A stretch of DNA of 64,000 nucleotides from Heliocidaris tuberculata (lineage: Eukaryota; Echinodermata; Echinoidea; Camarodonta; Echinometridae): contig CM046838.1 of assembly GCA_025618425.1 (NCBI GenBank), positions 42,728,709-42,792,708 on the forward strand. The letters run 5' to 3'. The notes under the pieces were generated by a model. The model was not told where the DNA came from. It worked only from the letters and a program-made list of their open reading frames with translations, and did not search any database. Positions 21,335 to 31,369 of the stretch are shown piece by piece (position 1 is the stretch's first letter; every line of letters begins with the position of its first letter). Made by a program: the position numbers and the translations under genes.

Positions 21335-22850
21335 GGAGAGTACGCTGTTTAAAAGCACCTTTGTATGTTAAGAACTCACTGCACTATTCGCAGAAGAGTA
21401 GGGGTTTAAAAATGATGAATTTTAGAGATATGATTAAGGCACAAAGAATAATGTGGATTAAGAGACTAATCTATGAAAACAGTAATATGAAATGGGAAAA
21501 ATATTTTGACTATATATTCCAGTCAATTGGAGGAAGATTTATATCTTTATGTGATTATGATATGAAAGATTTTCATATTCAGGCGCCTCCATTGTACTTG
21601 GAATATTTGAATATTTGGCATGACTTAAGAGAGAACAGAATTATTACTAGTAACTTAGGAAATCAAATGATTTTTAATAATACTTTAATCCGTTTTGGCC
21701 GGAAAACGCTATTTAATAGGAAACTATTTGAGGCTAATATATATCAAATTAAGCATGTTGTAGATAAAGAAGGCCATTTAAGGCCAGTTAGCTATTTTTT
21801 ACAAAAAGGTCTTGATGCCAACGATTTATTCTACATTAGTAGCATTTATTCTGCATTGCCGATGAATTTGAAAGAGAAAAGGAAAAAAGACGAAAAGATA
21901 AATGACACGATCGATTACTCGGAATTAATGTATAAAGTAAGCGATAAAATAATACCATATGAAGGACTGACTTCTAAATTATGTTATAAAATCTTTATAG
22001 ATAATATAAAGGAAACCTTTGCGTTTAGACACGCGGAAATAGCACATTTAAATACTACATCTGGAATTGCGACTTCCTTTTTGACCCCGAGATTATGCAC
22101 TTTAGATGGTAAATTACGTGAATTTCAGTTTAGATTATTACACAGTATCCTATATTGCAATGATAAACTGTATCAGTTTGGCTATATATCATCTAACTTA
22201 TGTTCTTTCTGTGGAAAGGAAATTGAGGTATACAACCACTTATTTATGAATTGTCAATTTGTTAAAAAATTGTGGCAAGAAATAGGGGAACAAATGAAAT
22301 TGATGCACTTAGATACTTTAAAATGGGAGGAGATTTTGGTTGGGTTAGATGGAAAATCAGAAAAGCACATGTATATTAACCACTTAATTATACTCATAAA
22401 GTATATGATATACAATGCGAGATCAAAAGGAACGCCCCCAACAAAGAAAGAAATCTATAATGCACTTTTAGAAAGTAAAGATAATGAACATAAAAAGGCA
22501 ATAGCTCGAAATAAGTTAAGTCTACATCTAAAGAAATGGAATTATTTTGAATGTTGGACGGAAGGAGGACATACACGATAATATCACAAACAGTTTTAAA
22601 GAAATTATATTCATTATTACAATTGCCCTATATACTTTGAATTGCACCTATCAGGTTTTAATCTATACCTTGTTCAGTTAAATTGTACTATTGTTGTTTA
22701 TTTATGGATGGCACGTTATGGAAATATATAATTTGTATTGTGTTTATTGCCATGTTGAATTATATTGTGTAATTAATGCTTAATTTGTAATTATTCGTTT
22801 TGAAAAACTGAATCAAGGAATAAAAAAATTATGAAAAGAAAAAAAAAAGT
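21335..22850 (+). mobile_element. 5'-truncated L1/Tx1-type LINE with intact ORF2 C-terminus
   Basis: One uninterrupted frame runs from the 5' truncation near the G tract at 21320-21340 to the stop at 22579-22581. It ends with AATAAA at 22819 and an A-rich tail. The absence of stops over nearly 400 codons suggests a recent insertion. Its tail abuts the partial Ty3 LTR at 22855. Confidence 0.8.
21340..22581 (+). CDS. LINE ORF2 C-terminal region (after the reverse transcriptase)
   Basis: The frame carries motifs seen in C-terminal segments of vertebrate, fish and coral L1/Tx1 ORF2: RGLKMMNFRDMIKAQRIMWI (matching the GGLxMxDxxxxxKAxxxxW motif after the RT domain), a middle region with FGRKTLFNRK, then FQFRLLHSILYCNDKLY and the zinc-knuckle-like LCSFCGKEIEVYNHLFMNC (Cys-x2-Cys ... 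His-x4-Cys). The endonuclease and RT domains are absent because of 5' truncation. The first ~45 codons after the ATG at 21196 come from flanking low-complexity DNA, so that ATG is not a real start. The copy cannot move on its own. Confidence 0.8.
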   Translation, partial: VRCLKAPLYVKNSLHYSQKSRGLKMMNFRDMIKAQRIMWIKRLIYENSNMKWEKYFDYIFQSIGGRFISLCDYDMKDFHIQAPPLYLEYLNIWHDLRENRIITSNLGNQMIFNNTLIRFGRKTLFNRKLFEANIYQIKHVVDKEGHLRPVSYFLQKGLDANDLFYISSIYSALPMNLKEKRKKDEKINDTIDYSELMYKVSDKIIPYEGLTSKLCYKIFIDNIKETFAFRHAEIAHLNTTSGIATSFLTPRLCTLDGKLREFQFRLLHSILYCNDKLYQFGYISSNLCSFCGKEIEVYNHLFMNCQFVKKLWQEIGEQMKLMHLDTLKWEEILVGLDGKSEKHMYINHLIILIKYMIYNARSKGTPPTKKEIYNALLESKDNEHKKAIARNKLSLHLKKWNYFECWTEGGHTR

Positions 22851-22854
22851 TGAA

Positions 22855-22987
22855 GTTATAAGCATGATAACGTGTTTGATTGATATCCGCCCCTTTTCGG
22901 CCGGCATCTGTTTGTGTAAGCATGTAGCAATAAATGGTAATGAAAACTATGAATTATTGTGGCTGGTATAGCCTTTCATTAATGTCG
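22855..22987 (+). repeat. Partial 5' LTR of a Ty3/Gypsy-like element
   Basis: 133 bp matching 29130-29269 in direct orientation (shared blocks GTTATAAGCATGATAACGTG, TTTTCGGCCGGCATCTGTTT, ACTATGAATTATTGTGGCTG). An AATAAA lies inside. The left part is missing where the LINE tail begins. Confidence 0.7.
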
Positions 22988-23006
22988 TGGTGACAGCTGG
23001 GATACG
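22988..23006 (+). other. Primer-binding-site-like sequence
   Basis: TGGTGACAGCTGGGATACG starts exactly where the LTR repeat ends. A TGG start immediately after the 5' LTR is the expected tRNA-primer site position. The tRNA is not identified. Confidence 0.5.
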
Positions 23007-23150
23007 TACTCTGTCATTTGCTCGTTATGATGGCTGTTGCGCTATATTGCAGCCAGTCGGTCGGCAAATACTGTGCCGTGATAGGTAATTCAAGTTCGGT
23101 TTTCGGCTGCTACACTTACGTTTGCTGTAGTCCCACATAAAGCCCATACA

Positions 23151-24250
23151 ATGGCTGTTCCCCCACAGAGGTTACAACCTCGTCCCCAGGCCCAAGAGTG
23201 CGGCCGCCCCACTCATAGAGATGATAACGAAACTTCATCGCATGTAGCTCTAGGTTTCTGTAATTGTAATCATTATTAACCAATCCCAATCAGTAGAAAT
23301 GACTTGAATAAACATGTGACAGATAGTGAGAATGAGAATGAATCAGATTGTCTTGATTATGTTGATGTTGATGATTATAATGAGTTCTGTGATGATGATG
23401 ATGAGCCCATTTGGGACACCTATCAACCTCGTCCCCAGATTAGGGTCTTGCATGCCACTGTTTGTAGTAATGATGGCCCCGCTCATGCTAGTAATAGTTC
23501 AAGTCCCTCGAGTCTTAAAGTCGTACATAAGATCCATGATTGCCCACTGTGTTCCGCAGCTAATCGCCCTAATCACCACCATATTAGTGATTTTTCTTAT
23601 CTCCCGGAACATGAAAGATGCATAATTGCACAGGCTCGCCAAGCGGCTACCATTCTTGGCTATTTTGATGATTTGTGTCCATGTGATAGTTCTCAGGATG
23701 ATTGTGATGATTTGGGTTTTGACTATGATTTGTCTGACATCGATGAGTATGATAAATATCTTGGTAGTATTTTGGCTGCAGACAATAAGTTGTCTAATAT
23801 GGTAGGTCTTCCAGCAGAAGATCTTGATGGTACTCCTGGTTGCTTTGATGACTTGTTGGAGTCAGACAAGTTAATGGAAGTTTGTGAAGATACTCACTGC
23901 TGCTCTGGTAGCTCATCGGAGTCAGATGAGTTCCAAGGTAATCATTTGCCACAGTCTCCAGTGGCTAGCCCCTCTGAGATGTCTAATCAGGTCCACATGT
24001 CTCCGTATGTTGATCTCTTTCATGGCAAACAGTGTGTTCGACTTCATGTTGTTAGTGGTTCGACACAGAATTTAATTTGTCATTCAAGACAACTGTTTTG
24101 AGTCTTGGTGCTGACATAACAGACGCTTCCCAATCTGTGTGTCTGTCAGACTGTACCTCACCCCTTGTAATTGTTGGGAAGACCCTCTCACATTTACAAG
24201 GGATAGACAGGACTTTCTCTTTGAAGGATTAGTGGTACCAACCATCCCTA
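23151..24250 (+). pseudogene. Ty3/Gypsy-like gag-protease remnant
   Basis: A short frame (MAVPPQRL, from 23151) precedes the main frame 23304-24101. The main frame has acidic stretches, a Cys/His cluster (HDCPLCSAANRPNHHH) and a PEHERCIIAQAR segment like the gag ends of invertebrate Ty3/Gypsy elements. It then runs SPYVDLFHGKQCVRLHVV into the protease. The protease active site should read Asp-Ser/Thr-Gly but reads VSGST, so the catalytic Asp is Val. The frame stops soon after; protease-like sequence (FTRDRQDFLFEGLVV) resumes in another frame in the 24139-24792 ORF, which becomes proline-rich. No reverse transcriptase, RNase H or integrase was found before the 3' LTR. Decayed and non-functional. 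Confidence 0.7.
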
Positions 24251-24792
24251 CACCATCAAGGTCGAGCACCCTCCCGATCGCCCCCCCCCCCCCAGATACT
24301 TCCCTTGAACCCAGTGCCTGCAATGCCACCTTTGCTATCCGAGGCAGATCCTGCGATCCCTTCCATGGAAAGGCCATAGCTCCTCCTGGTTGCCCTCCGG
24401 ACACTTTCGCGATGTCACTTGCGTCCAACATCGTGCCTGAACCACGATGTCAACCAGGTCACTTCACCGGCTTGTGCGTCGGATCCCCTCCAGGCCGTCC
24501 TCCAGACACAGACATCATATCACATGACTCTTTCACCTGTGATTTTGACCACGGCGTGTTCCCTGACCCTGACAGACTGAGTGACCAACTTGATATACCG
24601 AGCGTGATTTCCGCCTCCTGCAAATGTTCTGGCCATCTGGCTCCTCATGGACTGTTTGCATTATTTATAGATGTGTTGCGCTGCTTCTTCATCTTTCCCA
24701 CTCTTTTCTTTTGCCTAATGTATCTCTTCCACTTCACCCTCCCTCCATCTGTGTTCTTTGATATTATTCGCTTTTACAAATGTATTTTGTGA

Positions 24793-25060
24793 TATTCTAG
24801 GTTGTGATTTAATTTGTCTGTATGCCAATTATTTTCGTGTCTACAGGGCAGTTCTAGTGACCATGTCCTGGTTATATCGATATGGATTTGTTTATGCCAG
24901 TTTACACAATGTTACTTTTTTGTTTAAAGGTCTCTGAGGCCAAAAAAAAAAAAATAATTTGTATACAGTTAGAATGTATAAAATTAACCCCAAATAACTT
25001 TACCCGGCATTATACAGGTTAGCGGTTAAGGAGTTTGAAGAAAATAAAGGACAGCGTAAA
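24793..25060. other. Interior of the LTR element, unassigned
   Basis: AT-rich sequence with an A tract at 24942-24955 and no coding similarity seen. It replaces where pol would begin. Confidence 0.35.
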
Positions 25061-25067
25061 CGATCGA

Positions 25068-25101
25068 CGCGCGGAACTCAACTGGAGTTGAGTTCCGCGC
25101 G
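25068..25101. repeat. Perfect 16-bp-arm hairpin
   Basis: CGCGCGGAACTCAACT, two-base spacer GG, then the exact reverse complement. A related but imperfect structure is at about 38643-38672 (GCGGAACCGAACT ... AGTTAGGTTCCG). Confidence 0.9.
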
Positions 25102-25239
25102 AGCAGTTTTCTGTGCGTGTGCGTTTTTTTAATGCGTGCACGTTCGGCGAACGCCAAGACGCGATAATGGAATTATCGCGATCGCATTATCGCTTTGTCG
25201 TCTGCTATGTGCAGCGCCGGGGCTGACAAACATTCGAAA

Positions 25240-25865
25240 GTTGATTTGGGGTGGAACTTACGGATAATATTCAACCCTAATGAAACAACAAATGAATGAA
25301 GGATACAACGCAAAATGTTTTTATCGAATTGGAAATTGATTTGGTGCTTAACTTATGGATAATCTGCAACCCAAATAGAACAACAAATGAATGAAGTCAT
25401 GCAACGGAGAATGTTTTTAAAGAATCAAAAATTGATTTGGCGCTTAACTTAGGGATAATATACAGCCCAAATAAAATATGAAATGAATGAAGTGTACAAC
25501 GCAAATTGTTTTTTTTTTTTATCGAATGGAAATTGATTTGGCGCGTAATTTATGGAGAATCTACAACCCAAATAAAACAACAAATGAATCAAGTATTCAA
25601 CAAAAAACGTTTATGTCGAATATAAAATTGGTTTGGCGCATAAATTACAAAGAATCTACTGACCAAATGAAACAACAAATAAATATAGAACTAAGACGTA
25701 AAATACATATATCGAATCGAAAATTGATTTGGCGCTTAACTTAGGGATAATATACAATCCAAATAAAATATGAAATGAATGAAGTATACAACGCAATTTT
25801 TTTTCCTTCATCAATTGGAAATTGATTTGGCGCGTAACTAATGGATAATATGTGACCCGTCACGT
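25240..25865 (+). repeat. Diverged ~96-bp tandem array, about seven units
   Basis: TTGATTTGG (or TTGGTTTGG) recurs at 25241, 25337, 25432, 25533, 25628, 25724 and 25822. Each unit also has TAATAT, CCAAAT, ACAACAAATGAATGAAGT and a TTTTTATCGAAT block. The ORF at 25487-25744 is a product of the repeat. Confidence 0.85.
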
Positions 25866-25869
25866 CAAA

Positions 25870-26386
25870 ATGAGACAGAAGTCGTATTTTTTTCAAATTT
25901 TACTTTATTAATGATTATTATTCTCCATTTCATAAGCGTTAATTTGATATAAAGGTCAACTCTAGAGAGAGAGTATTAGTGGAGATAATGGCTTTTGAAA
26001 CTCGAGAATAGTAGGGCTCTGGAAAAGTATTTCTTCCAGAAAGACGCTTCCGAAGTTTGACTTCCATTTTGTCTTCATGCACCAGTTTTTCATCTTTTAA
26101 TGCCAACTAGATTTTTTAAAAGTCCATAGTAACCGTTTATCAATTTGAATGAAAACTAGTTCCTACCTTCCTTTAGGGTCTCTTCTCATGAAAACATAAG
26201 TTTTAATTCATATAAGTCATGATTTCTAACGCTTTAATGGGTAGGTAAATAAGTAGTTTCAAGCCACTGAAAAGGCTTCTCGCATCGACTTATTCCGTCT
26301 TTACCGTGCTATTTGTTATGATTTTTTTAATGCTGGTATATAGTCGATTTTACATTTTAAAAACCTAGAAAAGTTCTTTTCGTTTC

Positions 26387-26424
<38 letters not shown>

Positions 26425-26880
26425 GATCCGTGATTGTGGTCTTCGAACAGTTTCAGCTTTGTTGCCGAAAAAGCAACTTTGGGTAATTTGCATATGCATA
26501 ATTAGCATAAATTCATGGAAAATTGGCATAATTATTACGCAATCCAAGCCATTTTTCCATGAAAGTTCTACATGTACTTTCAATCAACCAGGAAATTGTA
26601 GGTCCATGTTCTAACTATAAGAAAAAAAATTCACTTTCAGTTGTTCAAATATAATTAAATTGGTATTTACATGAACTTTACGTGATATCTAATTGAACAA
26701 AAAATACATTAAAATATAACTGTGTATTTCTTACAATTAGAACAAGGAACTACAATTTCATGGAAATTGCACATAATTATACCCGCAGCGTTTTAAATGG
26801 CTATTATTGAATGGCTATTATTGAATAGCCATGGGACGATTTTTTTGTTTTTACTTTGTATAACTCTACAGGTAGTATTT
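25870..26880. other. Unassigned AT-rich stretch with a T tract
   Basis: A 37-base T tract near 26384-26420. Downstream of it a segment around 26470-26580 (GAAAAAGCAACTTTGG ... TTTGCATATGCATAATTAGC) resembles one near 55495-55540, so it may be an old repeat. No gene. Confidence 0.4.
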
Positions 26881-26889
26881 TTTTAATGT

Positions 26890-27153
26890 TTTTTTTTTTT
26901 TGGGGGGGGGGGGGGGGGTGGCGAGCAAAAAAAATTTTTTTCGCCAGCCCTCCAAAAGTCGCTCAGTGGGGGGGGGGGGGGGATATGGGGTCCAGTTCCC
27001 CTCCATAATTCTCTGACAAGCAAAAAAAAAAAAATGAAAAAAAAAAAAGAAGGTTTTTTGCTCGAAAAGGGGGGGGGGCACATTGCATTGTTTTCCCTCA
27101 AAAGGGGGGGGGCACGGGCAGGGATTGTCCCCCCCCCCCTGGATCCGCCACTG
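26890..27153. mobile_element. hAT-like G-tract element, left end degraded
   Basis: Right end CCTGGATCCGCCACTG at 27138-27153. Interior has four G tracts, one C tract and the block TTCTCTGACAAGCAAAAAAA. No matching left end or target duplication. Confidence 0.55.
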
Positions 27154-27451
27154 TTGCATACATTGAGTCTTTGATTTGCTGTGGTGGTCGCTAGATATGA
27201 TATTATATTTTTTATGTTTTGCCTGTCATTTGTGTACTCTATAGTGCTTATCCAAAGTGTTTACATGACTTCTTAGTATTTTTATTCTCGCAGAAGTAAC
27301 TGGGATTGATTTTATGACTGTATCACACTGATGCCATCTACATGTATTTTGGTCGCCATGTTGGTTGATATCTTTCCAGGATGGTATTTGCATTTTTCTG
27401 GTACCTCTTTTTCATGTAGTACCTGTGATTTTTTTATGACCATGTGACCAG

Positions 27452-27680
27452 TACACAATTTTTTTGAATTGAATTGAATTGAAAAGGTTTTATTAATATT
27501 GCACTTCGCAGCCAAAAGGCTGAATTATGTACAATTCACAAGTTTTGCAATGACATGGTGTAAAACTACTTAAAAACAAATTCGATAAAAACACTGTTTA
27601 CATAAAGTCTAGTATAACAACAACTCAAGGTTTATGTGTGAAGATCAAGGTAAAAAGTAAATTAATAATAAAAATAAAGT
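27452..27680 (-). mobile_element. LINE 3' end fragment with TTCAA-type tail (minus orientation)
   Basis: On the minus strand the sequence ends ...AATATTAATAAAACC then repeated TTCAA/AATTC units, the 3' microsatellite tail style of CR1/L2-like LINEs. No ORF is preserved. Confidence 0.45.
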
Positions 27681-27689
27681 GCGGTGAAG

Positions 27690-28230
27690 CATGAGTGAGT
27701 CCAAGGATGAGTAAGCAGTCCCATATGATTACTCGCACAAACCCTCTCACACTCAGTCTCCAACCTCATTCATACATGTCCTTCCTCACAACTTACACCA
27801 ACTTAAAAAAAAAAAAAATCAACAATACACTATAAACTCCCTTCCTGTACGCAAACCACTCAACCTTCTCATACGAATGCTCGCCCATCCATGGACTCAC
27901 CGTTACATCGCTATGTAAAAACTAAAGATCTCCTTCTGAATCCTCACACAAAAATTTAAGAATATATCAGTTAAAATTGTTATATCTATGCTTGTGTTGT
28001 ACCACATTTTAGTCTCATATCATACCTTTTTATCCGGAATATTTTACTACTGTTGTTTTTGGGTCTGTCTGGCTACTCACCCTTTGTAACCAGTTATTTT
28101 GTTTGGTTCCCCCCCCCCCCTTATGTAGATAGAAAGCGAAGAAAGTGAAGAAACTAAGTATAGTACAACAGGAATTATTGTTAACGATTTGGGACCATAA
28201 TTAGTAAGGTTATATCATGTCATTTACTCA
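27690..28230. other. Unassigned stretch
   Basis: Low-complexity AC-rich and C-tract sequence with no ORF and no element ends. Confidence 0.35.
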
Positions 28231-28259
28231 TGTCTGTTGATTTACAGAAAGGAAGTGAC

Positions 28260-28403
28260 TTTAGTACATGTATTGCATTTGATGTTGTAAAAGATTTTAT
28301 GCCCATACATTGTATTTTAAATATCAAGGTCTTTATTACATGTATTGCATTTGATGTTGTAAAAGATTTTATGCCCATACATTGTATTTTAAATATCAAG
28401 GTC
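28260..28403 (+). repeat. Perfect 72-bp tandem duplication
   Basis: Two adjacent copies, each containing ACATGTATTGCATTTGATG and TATGCCCATACATTGTATTT. Near-identity implies a recent duplication. Confidence 0.9.
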
Positions 28404-28769
28404 TGTACATCTGCATGTATATACTGTATGTTATTGCACTGATCTTCAATCTTATGTTCAAGGTTTCTAACCAGGTCGGTACCACTCATTTCAATACTGA
28501 CGTTAGAATGCGTGATCTTGCTTGTTGATTGTTATAACTGTTTATGATTATATAACCGTTCAGTTCCTGATGGCACACATGTAGTATCTGATCTATCCGT
28601 AAAACATTTTCTAGTTTGTGCAAATACGTGTACTGGTACTTGCAGTTGAAAAGTTACCATGTTGCTATATTCAAACACTCATGTTAGGGCCTATAAACTA
28701 GTCAGATGTTCAACTATATTTTCAAACATGTTAGTTGTACGGTTATCTTGATTATATAGCCTTCGTATT

Positions 28770-29042
28770 CAGGGGCGGCGCCAGGGTATTTTGATAGGAG
28801 GGGCAAGACGACCTAAAGATGACGTCACATTTTAACTCCATTAAATAACAGGGGTAATTTAGAGTTATATGTTTAAGACCTCTCTTTTTAATACTCCTCT
28901 TTCTTCTTTCTTCCCTTTTCTTCCATTTTCTTACTCCTTTTCTTCTTTATTCTTCTTTTTTTTTCTTTTTTTACTAATTGAAAAATCATGGGGGGGGGGG
29001 CGGTCGCCCCCTCTGCCCCCCCCCCCTGTAGCGCCGCCCCTG
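28770..29042. mobile_element. hAT-like G/C-tract MITE (273 bp) with perfect 8-bp target duplication
   Basis: Perfect 12-bp terminal inverted repeat CAGGGGCGGCGC / GCGCCGCCCCTG. Flanked by TTCGTATT at 28762-28769 and 29043-29050. A G tract and a C tract lie near the right end. The 8-bp duplication and the CAG...CTG termini are the hAT superfamily hallmarks. It sits just upstream of the Ty3 polypurine tract. Confidence 0.88.
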
Positions 29043-29067
29043 TTCGTATTTCATACATGCAGACGAT

Positions 29068-29087
29068 AGAGGAAAGAAGAAAAGAAG
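29068..29087 (+). other. Polypurine tract before the 3' LTR
   Basis: Twenty consecutive purines (AGAGGAAAGAAGAAAAGAAG) followed directly by TGATCACG, where an LTR beginning with TG is expected. Confidence 0.6.
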
Positions 29088-29271
29088 TGATCACGCCATT
29101 GTGTTATGTTGCCGTCTTACGGGCAATGTGTTATAAGCATGATAACGTGTTTGATTGATGACCTTCGCCTCTTTTCGGCCGGCATCTGTTTGTGTAAGCA
29201 TGTACATGTACCAATAAATGGTTATGAAAACTATGAATTATTGTGGCTGGTAGCCTTTTATTAATGTCGCA
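29088..29271 (+). repeat. 3' LTR of the Ty3/Gypsy-like element
   Basis: Starts TGATCACG after the polypurine tract and ends ...TTAATGTCGCA. Its last 140 bp match the 5' copy at 22855-22987. Contains AATAAA. If both ends are right, the LTR is only about 184 bp. Confidence 0.6.
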
Positions 29272-29274
29272 GAA

Positions 29275-29740
29275 GTCAAAGGCGGATATTCATAAAAGCA
29301 TGCTAACTTTAGTCCAGATTTCAACCCTCAAAAGGCCGGGTTATTTAGTCGGGGGGGGGGGGGGGGGAGGATTCCAGATCCCCTCGGGATCTCGGCCATG
29401 GAGTGACGAAAATTTCTTCAGCTTGGCACACAGAAAGAGTATCTTATAAAGAGTAAGCCTCTAAAAGAAACTAGGCGAAAAAGTCATGAAACCTCGCGGT
29501 GAATTTAAAAAAAAAAAAAAAATAATAATAATATATCGCGGCGCGCGTCCGGGGGGGGGGGGGGGATTCCATCCCGGCCATTTAAGAGTTAAGTGGGTCC
29601 ATTTAGTTCACTAACTTATAGGGCGCCAAGTGTAAACCCCCACATTCTGTAAATATTGAATTCCCATGATGATCTAACTGGAAGAACTAATGAAAATAAT
29701 GTCAACACTAATTAAATAAATTGCTCTTTTCCACTTCATT
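29275..29740. other. G-tract-rich stretch without a gene
   Basis: Two long G tracts (about 29350-29367 and 29551-29565), each followed by ATTCCA. They are probably decayed members of the G-tract family, but no ends are preserved. Confidence 0.4.
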
Positions 29741-29742
29741 AC

Positions 29743-30242
29743 TGGATTAATTTCCTTTATTCATTTTGTTATAGAACAGACCAGGGGTGTTTCATATAGC
29801 TGTTCATAAAGTTACGCATGACTTTAAAATGACTTAAATAATTATTACAAGCCAAATGGGATACTTAATCATTTTTAACTGAATTAACTAGATTCATTTC
29901 CTTAATTCATTTTGTTATAGAACAGACCAGGGGGTGTTTCATAAAGCTGTTCGTAAAGTTACGCATGACTTTACGAATTACTTAAACATGACAAGCCAAA
30001 TGGGATGTTCAATCATTTTTTTATCTCCATCAACTAAAGTTGAACTGTGCAGATGAAGATAAACATTCTTATTATAACAAACATTTTTAATGCAAAGTAT
30101 AAAATTGAGGTTATTGGATATACAGTCACAATTTGTTAAAACATCAGGAAAAACTTTAGGCATCCTATCTGGCACTTCATATTCAAGTCGTTCGTAAAGT
30201 CATGCGTAACTTTACGAACAGCTTTATGAAACACCCCCTGGG
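29743..30242. mobile_element. Palindromic MITE with partial tandem duplication
   Basis: The full unit 29927-30242 has ends CCAGGGGGTGTTTCATAAAG and its reverse complement, continuing inward through TTCGTAAAGTTACGCATGAC. A second left end at about 29781, with its flank TTCATTTTGTTATAGAACAG, shows that a ~150-bp segment was duplicated. Confidence 0.75.
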
Positions 30243-30350
30243 TTAAGTGTGGCACATCTAGATTAAACTTTCATTTGATATGAGAGCCGACTGGCACAAC
30301 AGCAGACATGCCACTAGTGCCGATTGGCACAGTAATAGGGGTCATTATTA

Positions 30351-30399
30351 TTAACCCGTTGACTACTAAATTCTCTTATTCCCGTACGCAATGGGTTAA
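30351..30399. mobile_element. TTAACCC mini-element, copy 2 (49 bp)
   Basis: TTAACCCGTTGACTACTAAA ... CGTACGCAATGGGTTAA. An internally deleted relative of the 79- and 81-bp copies. Confidence 0.65.
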
Positions 30400-31369
30400 C
30401 AAACTGATTTGCACCATGCATTAAAAAAGCTTTGCATAATAACCCACTTCATGTCTTAAATGGCTATATGGTAATCCCTCTATCACCTCTATGTAGCAAT
30501 TCTTATACTTGAAGTTGTAAAATATACCGGAAGAAGTTGGTGAAACTGTCACGTGAGAAATATAACGTGGCACAGGTATATTGTTGAAGTGGCACATAGA
30601 GACTTAAAGTCTTGCCAACGGACATTAGTGCCACGGAAGTACTAGAACCGCATCACATTTTTATCAACAATAATTATCAAGATATTGCTTATTCCTGAAA
30701 TAGTTGAAAAAACAAGGTGGTGTCAGAAACATTATTTTCAGGGTAAGTTTTTTTATTTCCCTCTTCATTATCACCTTAAGAAATTCATAGAACCCAAATT
30801 GAATACATCTGAGAACCCCCCCCCCCCCCCCCCCCCGTCATAATCGATTCCTCACACCACTATTATTCATTACAGTGATATTGATAATTCTGTATGTTGT
30901 ATAGTTACAAAGATACGCTATTTATCATTAAATTTCATTCAAAAAGTAATTTGGCCTCCAAAATGGTAGATTTGAACCCGTAAAGAAATATTTGGCAACG
31001 TGTTAATTAACTAGACACCGCAGGCTGAAGAAGTTTAAAATATGGCTTTTGTGCCAAAAAGACCCTCTTTTCGTCTATATCATAATCAGTCAGCAAAAAC
31101 AAATACTCGCATGGACCACTGGATCTTCATGAAACAACTCTTGGCACTACTTTACATCCACCTGGCACATCAGCTATGCAAGGGTACGAGTATATTGAAG
31201 GAAAAAAGATAGAACAAGTAGGCTATACACAAGCTTAACTATCCTCAAACAGAAATGCATTCAAATATCTATAGTTTTAGATCAATAAAAAGAGGATATA
31301 ATACATTTTCGTTCAAATTATAAAGAAGTAACTGCAAATTTGATGAGTGGTTGATAAGCCCCTATGCTC
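30400..31369. other. 3' flank of the otopetrin-like gene
   Basis: AT-rich sequence with a 20-base C tract near 30816. On the minus strand an AATAAA lies near 30755, but none close to the stop is convincing. No other gene. Confidence 0.4.
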
